From an uncultured Roseovarius sp. (GTDB lineage Bacteria; Pseudomonadota; Alphaproteobacteria; Rhodobacterales; Rhodobacteraceae), in NCBI GenBank assembly GCA_951812895.1, contig OX638333.1:1664366-1728365 (forward strand): a stretch of 64,000 nt of DNA, read 5' to 3'. The notes below the pieces were generated by a model that did no database searches, was not told the DNA's origin, and saw nothing but the letters and a program-made list of their open reading frames with translations. This document shows, in pieces, positions 17,224 through 26,654 of this stretch. The position numbers and the translations under genes were made by a program. Positions within the stretch are counted from its first letter, which is position 1. Every line of letters begins with the position of its first letter.

Positions 17224-18450
17224 ATGTCTGCGCCTAAGAAAGTTGTGCTGGCCTATTCCGGTGGTCTTGATACGTCGATCATCCTGAAATGGCTGCAAAC
17301 AGAATATGGTTGTGAAGTGGTGACTTTTACCGCTGATCTTGGCCAGGGCGAAGAGCTTGATCCGGCGCGCCAAAAGGCGGAACTGCTTGGAATTAAATCA
17401 GAAAATATCTACATCGAAGATGTGCGCGAAGAGTTTGTGCGCGATTTCGTGTTCCCGATGTTCCGCGCGAACGCTGTGTATGAAGGGCAGTATTTGCTGG
17501 GTACGTCTATTGCCAGACCCTTGATTTCAAAGCGTTTGGTTGAGATTGCAGAAGAGACAGGTGCAGATGCGGTTGCCCATGGCGCGACCGGTAAAGGCAA
17601 TGATCAGGTGCGGTTTGAGCTGGCGGCTTATGCGCTGAACCCTGAGATCAAAGTGATTGCCCCTTGGCGTGAATGGGATCTGTCAAGCCGGACTAAACTA
17701 CTTGATTTTGCAGAGAAAAATCAAATCCCTATCGCCAAAGATAAACGTGGGGAAGCACCGTTTTCAGTGGATGCGAACCTGTTGCATACCTCAAGTGAGG
17801 GTAAAGTTCTGGAAGATCCGGCAGAGATGGCGCCGGATTACGTTTATCAACGGACAGTGCATCCCGAAGAGGCGCCTGAAACGCCCGAATTCATCGAAGT
17901 TGGCTTTGAAAGAGGCGATGCAGTCAGCATCAATGGTGTGACGCTATCGCCAGCTAACCTATTGACAAAGCTTAATGAATTAGGCGGAAAGCATGGGATT
18001 GGGCGGCTTGATCTGGTGGAAGGCCGGTTTGTCGGCATGAAAAGCCGTGGGATTTACGAGACCCCGGGCGGCACTGTTCTGCTGGAAGCGCATCGCGGGA
18101 TTGAGCAAATCACGCTCGACCGGGGGGCCGCGCATCTGAAAGATGAGCTGATGCCACGCTATGCAGAGCTGATCTACAACGGATTCTGGTACAGCCCTGA
18201 ACGCGAGATGTTGCAGGCTGCTATTGATCATTCACAACATCATGTGTCCGGAACCGTGCGCCTGAAGCTTTACAAAGGGTCGGTCAGAACCGTTGGACGG
18301 TGGTCTGAACACAGTCTGTATTCCGAAGCGCATGTAACCTTTGAGGATGATGCAGGCGCGTATGACCAGAAAGATGCCGCCGGATTCATCCAGCTGAACG
18401 CGCTTCGCCTTAAGCTTTTGGCAGCGCGTGAACGCCGTCTGAAGCGCTAG
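17224..18450 (+). CDS. argG: argininosuccinate synthase
   Basis: A 408-residue enzyme joining citrulline and aspartate with ATP to give argininosuccinate in arginine synthesis. The ATP-binding motif is AYSGGLDTS at residues 10-18 and TADLGQGEE follows near residue 37. The [13 protein letters not shown] block near residue 120 is also characteristic. Length matches the usual 400-410. It is monocistronic by context: ilvA diverges upstream (142 bp between starts) and the DUF302 gene converges downstream. Promoters for argG and ilvA must share 17082-17223. Confidence 0.97.
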   Translation: MSAPKKVVLAYSGGLDTSIILKWLQTEYGCEVVTFTADLGQGEELDPARQKAELLGIKSENIYIEDVREEFVRDFVFPMFRANAVYEGQYLLGTSIARPLISKRLVEIAEETGADAVAHGATGKGNDQVRFELAAYALNPEIKVIAPWREWDLSSRTKLLDFAEKNQIPIAKDKRGEAPFSVDANLLHTSSEGKVLEDPAEMAPDYVYQRTVHPEEAPETPEFIEVGFERGDAVSINGVTLSPANLLTKLNELGGKHGIGRLDLVEGRFVGMKSRGIYETPGGTVLLEAHRGIEQITLDRGAAHLKDELMPRYAELIYNGFWYSPEREMLQAAIDHSQHHVSGTVRLKLYKGSVRTVGRWSEHSLYSEAHVTFEDDAGAYDQKDAAGFIQLNALRLKLLAARERRLKR

Positions 18451-18453
18451 AAA

Positions 18454-18544
18454 ATTTGTACAGTTTACACAATTTACACACTTAATTTACACAATGATCG
18501 CGCCCTTTTTGGCGACCTGTGTGCATGATGTACGCAATTTACAA
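18454..18544. repeat. iterated AATTTACAC-type short repeats
   Basis: Downstream of argG a nine-base unit recurs: AATTTGTAC (18454), AGTTTACAC (18462), AATTTACAC (18471), AATTTACAC (18484) and AATTTACAA (18536). The second and third are directly adjacent. The block fills most of the gap between the converging argG and DUF302 genes. It could be a cluster of binding sites or a decayed element; no function can be assigned. Confidence 0.55.
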
Positions 18545-18552
18545 ATGTGGCG

Positions 18553-19023
18553 CTATTTTTTGGCTGCTTCGGCGACCGCGAAAAAAGTTTCATCCAGTTC
18601 GTCCGCAATGGCGCGAAGCTCTGGTCCAGCTTCGTCCATATAGGGGGCGAAAACTGTGTTCGGGGTTTTGTAACTGAGCGTGGCTGAGCCATCGGCATTT
18701 TCTGTGACGTAGAATCGAATCGGTGCCTCGATCATCGCCGCAGTGGAAAGGTTAAGAACCCGAACGGCGTAGTCATTGTTGAACGCCCCGATTACCAGAT
18801 TTCCGGGTATGTCGATCCCGCGCTTTTTCGCAGCTTTGGTTGGGCCCGCTTGGGTGACGACAATCAAGCCATGGGATTTGATCGCAGCGCGGGTGGCTTT
18901 CACAAGCTCTGTATGAGATTTGGAGGTCGGGACCACCACCCAACCATCACGCGGCCCCATTTCGGCAAGCGAGATTTGCGCGGTCAGGATCAGGACGGTT
19001 GCCAGGACAATTCGCATCAGCAT
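18553..19023 (-). CDS. secreted DUF302-family protein
   Basis: A 156-residue protein with an N-terminal signal peptide (about residues 1-21, hydrophobic VLATVLILTAQISLA) and a DUF302 domain. The domain shows the usual pattern: residues around GWVVVPTSKSH, GLIVVTQ, NLVIGAFNND, and a VLNLSTAAMIEAPIRFYV stretch in the middle. The function of DUF302 proteins is not established; they are small alpha/beta proteins, often exported. The start MLMRIVL is preferred because GGGGTG lies just upstream, although an earlier ATG at 19035 is in frame. Confidence 0.87.
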   Translation of the reverse strand: MLMRIVLATVLILTAQISLAEMGPRDGWVVVPTSKSHTELVKATRAAIKSHGLIVVTQAGPTKAAKKRGIDIPGNLVIGAFNNDYAVRVLNLSTAAMIEAPIRFYVTENADGSATLSYKTPNTVFAPYMDEAGPELRAIADELDETFFAVAEAAKK

Positions 19024-19104
19024 GAAGCACCCCATCTATTAAGTGTATGCAGAGTATCATGATCCTTGACGATCACGCATGACATGGTCGTGACCGGTTG
19101 CCAG

Positions 19105-19821
19105 TTATCGCAAAGCCAATGCGTGTAGCTTTTCATATGCCGGCATTGCCTGTTCGGCAAGTTCGCGGCGCGCAGCGTCAAGTTCAGGCAGATCACCCTC
19201 TACCGGAGCAAATCCGGTGGAGCCATGCACCGACGCATACCAATGCGCCGCCCACACGCCATCATCACGATGGCCCCCTTTAGGCCAGGACAGCATTGCG
19301 GGATCCCAGGGCAGATCGATCGCGTCACAAATTTTCCGCAACATGGCTTCCGGATCGCGGCGGATATCCGAGGAATCGATCACCACTGGTTTTGCGCCAG
19401 CCGCAGTAAGTTCATCAAAAAGCTCTGCCTGCTGAACAAAGCCAATATCGGTGAGGGTCGGGTTTTCGTATTTGGCGGAGAAGCTGGCCGAAACGCGGGC
19501 TGGGTGTCTGATCAGGAAAATGTTGGTTACGTCAAAAATCCAGCCGCGCGGCATGCCGGGGATCATGTGTTGCGACATATGTTTTTGATAATAATGCGGC
19601 TTTGCGTCGGGAACCGGGCCCAACAGGGATTGCACCACTTGATCAGGGTCGGTTGGCTGCGAGGCCAGAATTTCCGCACGCATCGGGTGATCAAGACCAG
19701 TTTTGGCCAGATAGGCCGCATAGAACGGTTCATCCACCACAGAAAAATCTGCTCGCGCGCCAAAAGAATACATCATTGCCGTCGACAGATTGCGCGGCCC
19801 GGACCACATGGCAATGCGCAT
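19105..19821 (-). CDS. sulfotransferase-like P-loop protein
   Basis: A 238-residue protein with sulfotransferase-type nucleotide motifs. The 5'-phosphosulfate loop is MWSGPRNLSTAMMYSF at residues 5-20 and the 3'-phosphate motif is FLIRHPARVSASFSAKY near residue 103. Proteins of this group are often labelled branched-chain aminotransferase-like or HAD-like in databases, but the visible motifs are those of PAPS-dependent sulfotransferases. The acceptor is unknown. There is no operon partner; the next gene on the same strand (DUF302) starts 81 bp downstream. Confidence 0.82.
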   Translation of the reverse strand: MRIAMWSGPRNLSTAMMYSFGARADFSVVDEPFYAAYLAKTGLDHPMRAEILASQPTDPDQVVQSLLGPVPDAKPHYYQKHMSQHMIPGMPRGWIFDVTNIFLIRHPARVSASFSAKYENPTLTDIGFVQQAELFDELTAAGAKPVVIDSSDIRRDPEAMLRKICDAIDLPWDPAMLSWPKGGHRDDGVWAAHWYASVHGSTGFAPVEGDLPELDAARRELAEQAMPAYEKLHALALR

Positions 19822-19920
19822 ATCAAGCTATCTTTCTTTGAGATTGGTACAGTAAAGGTTTGGGTAAGTTCATTGCGCTCTCAATTGTTACAGCCGCGGG
19901 TCCTGAATTGTTTCAAAACA

Positions 19921-19935
19921 CGCTAGGACCTAGCG
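19921..19935. promoter_or_regulatory. 15-bp palindrome, candidate operator
   Basis: CGCTAGG-A-CCTAGCG is a perfect inverted repeat of seven-base arms around one central base. It lies in the 226-bp gap between the divergent sulfotransferase-like gene and msrA, about 100 bp from each start. A dimeric repressor or activator could bind here. It is too short, and lacks a T-tract, to be a convincing terminator. Confidence 0.45.
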
Positions 19936-20033
19936 AAATCGCTGCCAAGCGATAACTTTGCCTCACCAGCGTGTGAGATCACGATTCATTGGCTTGGACC
20001 TGTTCGGTGCCCCGTGCATTGTGGTCGCAGTTC

Positions 20034-20040
20034 AGGAGGT
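20034..20040 (+). promoter_or_regulatory. strong ribosome binding site of msrA
   Basis: AGGAGGT lies seven bases before the ATG at 20048. It fixes that codon as the msrA start and excludes the longer open frame beginning near 19958. Confidence 0.85.
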
Positions 20041-20047
20041 TCCGCCT

Positions 20048-20716
20048 ATGACAACCCAGTTCAGAAATATGAAAGCGATGGCGTTGACCGCGCTGATCAT
20101 CGTTGGATTTGCTGTGCATTGCGGACAAGCGCACGCAGCAGAATTGAAGACACTGACCGTTGCAGGCGGGTGTTTCTGGTGTGTGGAATCGGATTTTGAA
20201 AGCGTTCCCGGAGTGGGCGATGTTGTATCCGGTTACACCGGTGGCACAACGGAAAATCCAACCTACAAGACGGTGACGCGTGGCGGGTCGGGTCATTACG
20301 AAGCAGTGCAGATCCCTTATGATCCGTCACAGGTGTCTGTAGAAGAATTACTTACAATGTTCTTCAGGTCGGTTGATCCGACTGATCCGGGCGGTCAGTT
20401 CTGCGACCGTGGTGAGAGCTATCGCACGGCGATATTTTACGAAAATGAAGCTGAGCGTGTCGCCGCAGAAGCGGCAAAAGCCGCGACAATGGAAGCGTTG
20501 GGACAGGAAATTGTGACTCCGATCCTGCCGGCGGGCACGTTCTATGTCGCTGAAGATTACCATCAGGATTACTACAAAGGGTCCAACATCATATTTACCC
20601 GATTTGGGCCGAAGGTTCAGTCAGAAGCCTACAAACGTTATCGCAAAGCCTGTGGTCGTGATACACGGGTAACCCAGCTTTGGGGAGATCAGGCGGTGTT
20701 CGCCGGTAACCATTAA
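20048..20716 (+). CDS. msrA: peptide methionine (S)-S-oxide reductase, exported
   Basis: A 222-residue MsrA that reduces methionine-S-sulfoxide in proteins. The catalytic motif GCFWC has Cys42 as nucleophile. Other family marks are GYTGGTTENPTY and, near residue 160, EDYHQDYY. The first 30 residues form a signal peptide (hydrophobic MALTALIIVGFAVHC, cleavage near AHA-AE), so the enzyme should act in the periplasm, unlike the common cytosolic form. It would repair envelope proteins. No msrB is adjacent. The stop overlaps that of the converging ribokinase gene by four bases. Confidence 0.95.
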   Translation: MTTQFRNMKAMALTALIIVGFAVHCGQAHAAELKTLTVAGGCFWCVESDFESVPGVGDVVSGYTGGTTENPTYKTVTRGGSGHYEAVQIPYDPSQVSVEELLTMFFRSVDPTDPGGQFCDRGESYRTAIFYENEAERVAAEAAKAATMEALGQEIVTPILPAGTFYVAEDYHQDYYKGSNIIFTRFGPKVQSEAYKRYRKACGRDTRVTQLWGDQAVFAGNH

Positions 20717-21582
20717 CCTAAAATTTCGAGTACCTCTCCAATCAAAGGGATGGCTTCGGCCGTCCCTTTTTTCGTGACGCAAAGTGCTGCGGCAGCAGAG
20801 GCACGGCGCAGTGCCTGTTTTGGTGTCAGGTTTTGAGACAGGCCCGCTATGGCGTAACCCGCGAAACAATCTCCTGCGCCGGTGGTATCAACCGGAGCGA
20901 CCGGAATGGCAGAAACAGAGACTGTTTCACCTGAATTCCGATCAATCCACTCTGCACCATCACTACCTTTGGTGATCAGAATTTGCGGAACGGGCAGGTC
21001 GGCCACCACTTGGTTCAAAGCGTCACAAAGCTGTGCGGCTTCGACTGCATTCATTATCAGGAGCTGAGTGAAGGGCAAAACGGCCCTGACCGAATTCGCG
21101 TCAAAGGGCGCTGCAGAATAGGCCACTTTCATCCCCCTTGAATGGGCAAGGCGGGCGGCATCAACCTGATGCGAGGTTTCGTTCTGCAAGATAAGCCAAT
21201 CATCCGGTCCAGCATCAGCCATAGCGGCAGTGATCGCATCTGTATCCTGAGCATGGTTTGCACCGGGATAGATCACGATTTGATTTTCACCCCGGGCATC
21301 GACCATCACGATGGCATGGGCCGTCGGGATATCTGTTTGGCGGATGTGAGTGGTGTCGACGTCAAATTCAGTTAATCGGTCAATTGCCCATTGGCCATCA
21401 GGGCCCACTGTTCCGATATGGCATACCTTGGCACCGGCGCGAGCGGCCGCAACCGACTGGTTCGCGCCCTTACCGCCAAGGCCGGTTGCATGGCCAGTTG
21501 CGGCAAGAGTTTCACCGGGATTGGGTAGGTGGGGCAGCTGATAAAAGTAATCGGCGTTGATTGAGCCGAGATTGTATATCAT
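20713..21582 (-). CDS. rbsK: ribokinase (PfkB family)
   Basis: A 289-residue PfkB-family sugar kinase. The substrate motif is NPGETLAATGHATGLGGKGANQ near residues 22-43, and the anion-hole motif DTTGAGDCFAGY has the catalytic Asp near residue 240. It most resembles ribokinase, which phosphorylates D-ribose at O5, but related nucleoside kinases share the motifs. No ribose transporter is nearby. It lies 29 bp downstream of the malic enzyme gene on the same strand and could be cotranscribed with it; GGGGGGCAGGG precedes its ATG. Confidence 0.88.
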   Translation of the reverse strand: MIYNLGSINADYFYQLPHLPNPGETLAATGHATGLGGKGANQSVAAARAGAKVCHIGTVGPDGQWAIDRLTEFDVDTTHIRQTDIPTAHAIVMVDARGENQIVIYPGANHAQDTDAITAAMADAGPDDWLILQNETSHQVDAARLAHSRGMKVAYSAAPFDANSVRAVLPFTQLLIMNAVEAAQLCDALNQVVADLPVPQILITKGSDGAEWIDRNSGETVSVSAIPVAPVDTTGAGDCFAGYAIAGLSQNLTPKQALRRASAAAALCVTKKGTAEAIPLIGEVLEILG

Positions 21583-21611
21583 GCCCTGCCCCCCAAAGAT
21601 TTGCGTTTAAC

Positions 21612-23867
21612 TCACCCGACCTTGCACGCCGACAGAACCGCCATGTTCAGGATGTCGTTCGCGGTAGATGTCATCGAGCAAAGTTGAATCGATTTGTCGA
21701 TACCGGCAAGGATCGGGCCGATGACTGTTGCGCCGCCCATTTCCTGCATCAGCTTGGTTGAGATTGACGCTGAATGGCGCGCCGGAACGACAAGGATGTT
21801 GGCCGGCCCGGTGAGCCGTTGGAACGGATAGGATTTCTGGGCCTCGGTATTAAGAGCCACGTCGACGGTCATCTCACCCTCGAACTCAAAATCCACTCCG
21901 CGCGCCTCTAGTACCTGTGGTGCGAGGTGCATTTTTTCGGCGCGCTCGGACCGGGGATAACCGAAGGTGGAAAAGCTGACAAAAGCAACGCGCGGTTCCA
22001 GCCCGAGATGGCGGGCAACATCGGCGCTGCGCTCTGCGATGGTAGCGAGATCTTCCTGATCGGGCCATTCGTGGACCAGGGTATCGGCCACCAGAACGAT
22101 CCGACCGTTATGCATGAGCGCAGTCACACCCACCGCACCGTTTTCTGCATCAGCGTCAAAGACGTGATTGATCAGTTCCATAACATGAGAAGACTTGCGC
22201 GTGGCGCCGGTGATCAGGCCATCGCCATGGCCATGGGCCAGCATCAACGCGGAAAACACATGCCGGTCGCGTGCTGCCAGGCGGTGAACATCGTGCCGAT
22301 CAGACCCGCGGCGTTGGAGGCGGTGATAAAGAAATGCCTTATATTCTGACAGGTACGGCGTGTTTGCGGCGTTTACGATTTCAAGCTCTGACGCAGCATC
22401 GCCGAGGCCGGATTCGGCCAGCTTTGCCTTTACATCCGAATCGCGCCCGACAATCAGCGCCTGACCAAATCCCGAGCGTTGATATTGCACGGCGGCGCGC
22501 AACACCCGAGGATCATCGCCTTCGGCAAAAATCATCCGCGCCTGTGCGGCGCGGGCGCGGGCGTTGATCGACCGCATGATTGAGGCAGTCGGATCCATCC
22601 GGGTTTTCAGTGTGACCTCGTAGGCATCCATATCGACGATAGGCCGGCGTGCGGCGCCAGTATCCATACAAGCCCGGGCCACAGCGGGTGGAATTTTGTA
22701 GATCAGGCGGGGATCGAACGGCGCGGGAATGATGTAATCGCGCCCGAATGTAAGTTTCCGGCCATAGGCCATGTCCACCTCGTCCGGCACATCCTCTCTG
22801 GCAAGATTGGCCAAAGCATGGGCGCAGGCGATTTTCATTTCATCATTGATCGCCCGGGCATGCACATCCAGCGCGCCGCGGAACAGATAGGGGAAACCAA
22901 GGACGTTGTTCACCTGATTGGGATAGTCAGACCGCCCAGTGGCCACGATGGCATCGGGGCGCACGGCGTGGGCATCCTCTGGCGTGATTTCCGGATCGGG
23001 ATTGGCCATTGCGAAAATGACAGGATCTTCGGCCATTGCTTCGACCATTTCCTGAGTGACCGCGCCCTTGGCCGAGACGCCAAGAAAAACGTCTGCACCT
23101 TTCATGGCCTCATCCAATGTGCGCAGTTCAGTCTTGATCGCGTGTGCGGATTTCCATTGGTTCATCCCCTCAGTGCGGCCCTGATAAATCACGCCTTTGG
23201 TGTCGCAGATGATACAATTGTTGTGCTGTGCGCCCATGGATTTCAGCAGTTCTATGCAAGCGATGCCTGCGGCCCCTGCCCCGTTCAGCACGATCTTCAC
23301 GTCCTCGATCTTTTTTCCCGATAGATGCAGCGCGTTGATCAGCCCTGCGGCGCAGATCACGGCAGTGCCGTGCTGGTCGTCATGGAAAACCGGAATGTCC
23401 ATCAGCTCTTTGAGCTGCTGTTCGATGATAAAGCATTCGGGCGCTTTGATGTCTTCGAGGTTGATGCCGCCAAAGGTTGGCCCCATCAGCTTGACCGCGT
23501 TGATGAAGGCATCAGGGTCTTCTGTATCAAGTTCGATATCGATGGAATTCACATCGGCAAATCGTTTGAAGAGAACCGATTTCCCCTCCATCACCGGTTT
23601 GGAGCCGAGTGCCCCCAGATTGCCGAGGCCAAGAACAGCGGTCCCGTTTGAAATCACGGCCACCAGATTACCCTTGTTCGTGTAGTCATAGGCCGTTTCG
23701 GGGTTCTCTGCGATCGCTTCGCAGGGGACCGCCACACCGGGGGAGTAGGCGAGCGAAAGATCCCGCTGTGTTGTCATCGGAACAGTTGGGTGTATCTCGA
23801 ATTTTCCGGGTGTCGGTTCGAGATGAAAGGCGAGCGCCTCTTCGCGGGTGAATTTGAGTTTCGACAT
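21612..23867 (-). CDS. maeB: NADP-dependent malic enzyme with phosphotransacetylase-like C-terminal domain
   Basis: A 751-residue two-domain protein. The N-terminal malic enzyme part (about 1-400) decarboxylates malate to pyruvate. It shows YSPGVAVPCEAI, GLGNLGALGSKPVMEGK, the metal-binding DDQHGTAV and the dinucleotide motif NGAGAAGIACIELL. The C-terminal part (about 430-750) resembles phosphate acetyltransferase (FAEGDDPRVLRAA, then MNGRIVLVADTLV-like and FSTFGYPRSE segments). In MaeB proteins this tail is regulatory and binds acetyl-CoA rather than acting as an enzyme. The length matches the MaeB class. It is divergent from mutS. Confidence 0.95.
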   Translation of the reverse strand: MSKLKFTREEALAFHLEPTPGKFEIHPTVPMTTQRDLSLAYSPGVAVPCEAIAENPETAYDYTNKGNLVAVISNGTAVLGLGNLGALGSKPVMEGKSVLFKRFADVNSIDIELDTEDPDAFINAVKLMGPTFGGINLEDIKAPECFIIEQQLKELMDIPVFHDDQHGTAVICAAGLINALHLSGKKIEDVKIVLNGAGAAGIACIELLKSMGAQHNNCIICDTKGVIYQGRTEGMNQWKSAHAIKTELRTLDEAMKGADVFLGVSAKGAVTQEMVEAMAEDPVIFAMANPDPEITPEDAHAVRPDAIVATGRSDYPNQVNNVLGFPYLFRGALDVHARAINDEMKIACAHALANLAREDVPDEVDMAYGRKLTFGRDYIIPAPFDPRLIYKIPPAVARACMDTGAARRPIVDMDAYEVTLKTRMDPTASIMRSINARARAAQARMIFAEGDDPRVLRAAVQYQRSGFGQALIVGRDSDVKAKLAESGLGDAASELEIVNAANTPYLSEYKAFLYHRLQRRGSDRHDVHRLAARDRHVFSALMLAHGHGDGLITGATRKSSHVMELINHVFDADAENGAVGVTALMHNGRIVLVADTLVHEWPDQEDLATIAERSADVARHLGLEPRVAFVSFSTFGYPRSERAEKMHLAPQVLEARGVDFEFEGEMTVDVALNTEAQKSYPFQRLTGPANILVVPARHSASISTKLMQEMGGATVIGPILAGIDKSIQLCSMTSTANDILNMAVLSACKVG

Positions 23868-24005
23868 TGCTGCGCCTTGGCTATGGATGCGTTTGCACTG
23901 ACATACCGGGGGAATGCGAAAGCCTCAACCAAGTGGTTGTTTAGGGTTTCGCGCAATGGCGGTGCTTTGTAAGGTTTGCCGGACCGATCCGGGGGGCCAA
24001 GTCGA

Positions 24006-26654
24006 GTGACATCAGCGAAATCAGCCGTAACGCCCATGATGGCGCAGTTTCTGGAGATCAAGGCGCAGTATCAAAACGCGCTGTTGTTCTATCGGATGGG
24101 TGATTTCTATGAGCTGTTCTTTGACGACGCGGTGGCAGCTGCAGAGGCGCTTGATATCGCGCTGACCAAGCGGGGCAAACATTTGGGCGAAGATATCCCA
24201 ATGTGCGGTGTGCCGGTGCATTCGGCAGAGGGGTATTTGCTGACATTGATCCGCAAAGGGTTTCGGGTTGCGGTGTGCGAGCAGATGGAAAACCCTGCAG
24301 AAGCCAAGAAACGCGGATCGAAATCCGTTGTCCGGCGGGATGTTGTGCGGCTGGTGACGCCGGGCACATTGACCGAGGAAAGTTTGCTGGAGCCACGGCG
24401 GCACAACTACCTGGCAGCGTTTGCGACGGTGCGTGGTGAAAGTGCGCTCGCCTGGGCAGACATTTCGACAGGCGTGTTCCGGGTGATGCCGCTGGCATTG
24501 GTACGACTTGGTCCGGAATTGGCCAGATTAGCGCCAAGCGAGTTGATTGTTGCCGAGGGATCAGAATCGAAATTAGGTGAATTAGAGACGGATTTCGGGA
24601 TCTCGATCACGCCACTGGGGCGATCTGCGTTTGACAGTACCGGCGCGGCGCAGCGGCTATGTGACTTGTTCGGCGTCGATACTCTTGATGCCTATGGGCA
24701 GTTTGGCCGGCCAGAGATTGCGGTGATGGGTGCGATTGTCGAATACCTCGATATTACGCAAAAAGGCCAACTGCCACTTCTGCGACCCCCGGTGAAAGAC
24801 AGCCAAAGCGAGGTAATGCAGATTGACGCCGCCACAAGGCGCAATCTTGAACTAACGCATGCGCTGTCGGGCGGGCGTGCCGGCTCTTTGTTAAGCGCGA
24901 TTGACAGGACGGTTACGGCAGGCGGTGGACGGTTGTTGGAACGCAGGCTATCCAGCCCGTCGCGCAAGAGTGAGGTGATTGCCCATCGGCACGATTCAAT
25001 TGAATTCGCGCTGGATCAGAGTCGATATTCGGAAGATTTACGTACATCGCTGCGCAGGGTTCCGGATCTGGAGCGGGCGTTGTCACGGTTGGCGTTGGAT
25101 CGAGGTGGCCCTCGGGATTTGGCCGCGGTGCGCAACGGATTAACCCAAGCCTCAGAGATTGCGAGCACTGATGATCACGGGTTTCCGCGTCTGATATCTG
25201 AGGCGATGGGAGCTCTTGAAGGTCATGACGACCTGATAAACCTGTTGGATCAGGCATTGGCGGCAGAGCCGCCTTTGCTGGCACGTGATGGCGGGTTTAT
25301 CGCGCCGGGATACGATGCCGAGCTGGATGATGCGCGCAAACTTCGCGATGAAGGTCGCGGTGTTATCGCGGGGATGCAAAGTGAATATGCCAAGCTGACG
25401 GGTATTCAGTCGCTCAAGATCAAACATAACAATGTGCTGGGCTATTTTGTCGAAGTGACATCAACCCATGCGGCAAAAATGTTGTCAGAGCCTTTAAGCG
25501 ACACCTTTAAACACCGGCAAACCACGGCGAATCAGGTGCGGTTCACCACAGTGCCGCTAAGTGAGATGGAAACCCGGATTTTGAATGCCGGGGGCAGGGC
25601 GATTGAAATTGAAAAGCGGCTCTATGACACCCTAAAAGCCGCTATTTTGGCAAAATCATCCGAGGTTGGATTGGCCGCTGACGCGCTGTCGGAACTGGAC
25701 CTTTTTACAGCCCTGGCCAATCTTGCACGGGAAGGGGATTGGTGCAGGCCCAAGGTGGATGAAACCCGTGCTTTGGTGATTGAGGGTGGACGACATCCGG
25801 TGGTGGAACAGGCGCTGCGCGCCCAAAGCGGTGCGCCGTTTATCGCCAATGACTGTGATCTGGGCGAGGGCAGCGACATTTGGCTGCTGACCGGGCCGAA
25901 CATGGCGGGTAAGTCGACGTTTTTACGGCAAAACGCTCTGATCGCGCTGTTGGCGCAAATGGGCAGCTTTGTACCGGCACGGTCGGCGCATATCGGAATT
26001 GTCAGTCAGTTGTTCAGCCGGGTTGGGGCGTCTGATGATCTGGCAAGGGGGCGCTCGACCTTTATGGTTGAAATGGTGGAAACCGCGGCGATCCTTAATC
26101 AGGCGGATAATCATTCGCTGGTCATTCTGGATGAAATCGGGCGGGGGACGGCCACCTATGACGGGCTGTCCATTGCATGGGCCACGCTGGAGCATCTGCA
26201 TGAGGCGAACGGGTGCCGTGCGCTTTTTGCGACGCATTATCATGAGCTTACCAATTTGAGCGAAAAGCTGGAGCGGGTTGAAAACGCGACTGTGGCGGTT
26301 AAAGAGCATGATGGGGACGTGATTTTTCTGCACGAGGTGCGGCAGGGTGCGGCCGACCGATCCTATGGCGTACAGGTGGCAAAGCTGGCCGGTTTGCCCG
26401 ACGCCGTTGTCGAACGGGCGAGAGTGGTTCTGGATGCACTGGAAAAAGGTGAGCGGGAAGGGGGTGGCAAGCGCGAAGCGTTCATCGACGATTTGCCGCT
26501 GTTTGCGATGGCATCGTCTCCAGCGCCGGTTGCTTCGGCGCAGGGCCCTTCAGAAGCTGAACTACGGTTGAAAGAGGTTTTGCCGGATGAGCTAACGCCT
26601 AAACAGGCGCTGGAGCTGGTTTATGAATTGAAGGGCTTAGGCCGTGAAGATTGA
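24006..26654 (+). CDS. mutS: DNA mismatch repair protein MutS
   Basis: An 882-residue MutS that recognises base mismatches and small loops. The mismatch-reading Phe-x-Glu is in RMGDFYELFF near residue 40. The ATPase has Walker A GPNMAGKST, Walker B LVILDEIGRGT and the ATHYHEL motif, followed by the C-terminal dimer region. The start is uncertain: a GTG at 24006 gives an N-terminus (TSAKSAVTPMMAQF) of usual length, while a TTG at 23976 would add ten residues. The 3' end overlaps the next gene by 11 bases. No mutL is present here. Confidence 0.95.
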   Translation: MTSAKSAVTPMMAQFLEIKAQYQNALLFYRMGDFYELFFDDAVAAAEALDIALTKRGKHLGEDIPMCGVPVHSAEGYLLTLIRKGFRVAVCEQMENPAEAKKRGSKSVVRRDVVRLVTPGTLTEESLLEPRRHNYLAAFATVRGESALAWADISTGVFRVMPLALVRLGPELARLAPSELIVAEGSESKLGELETDFGISITPLGRSAFDSTGAAQRLCDLFGVDTLDAYGQFGRPEIAVMGAIVEYLDITQKGQLPLLRPPVKDSQSEVMQIDAATRRNLELTHALSGGRAGSLLSAIDRTVTAGGGRLLERRLSSPSRKSEVIAHRHDSIEFALDQSRYSEDLRTSLRRVPDLERALSRLALDRGGPRDLAAVRNGLTQASEIASTDDHGFPRLISEAMGALEGHDDLINLLDQALAAEPPLLARDGGFIAPGYDAELDDARKLRDEGRGVIAGMQSEYAKLTGIQSLKIKHNNVLGYFVEVTSTHAAKMLSEPLSDTFKHRQTTANQVRFTTVPLSEMETRILNAGGRAIEIEKRLYDTLKAAILAKSSEVGLAADALSELDLFTALANLAREGDWCRPKVDETRALVIEGGRHPVVEQALRAQSGAPFIANDCDLGEGSDIWLLTGPNMAGKSTFLRQNALIALLAQMGSFVPARSAHIGIVSQLFSRVGASDDLARGRSTFMVEMVETAAILNQADNHSLVILDEIGRGTATYDGLSIAWATLEHLHEANGCRALFATHYHELTNLSEKLERVENATVAVKEHDGDVIFLHEVRQGAADRSYGVQVAKLAGLPDAVVERARVVLDALEKGEREGGGKREAFIDDLPLFAMASSPAPVASAQGPSEAELRLKEVLPDELTPKQALELVYELKGLGRED

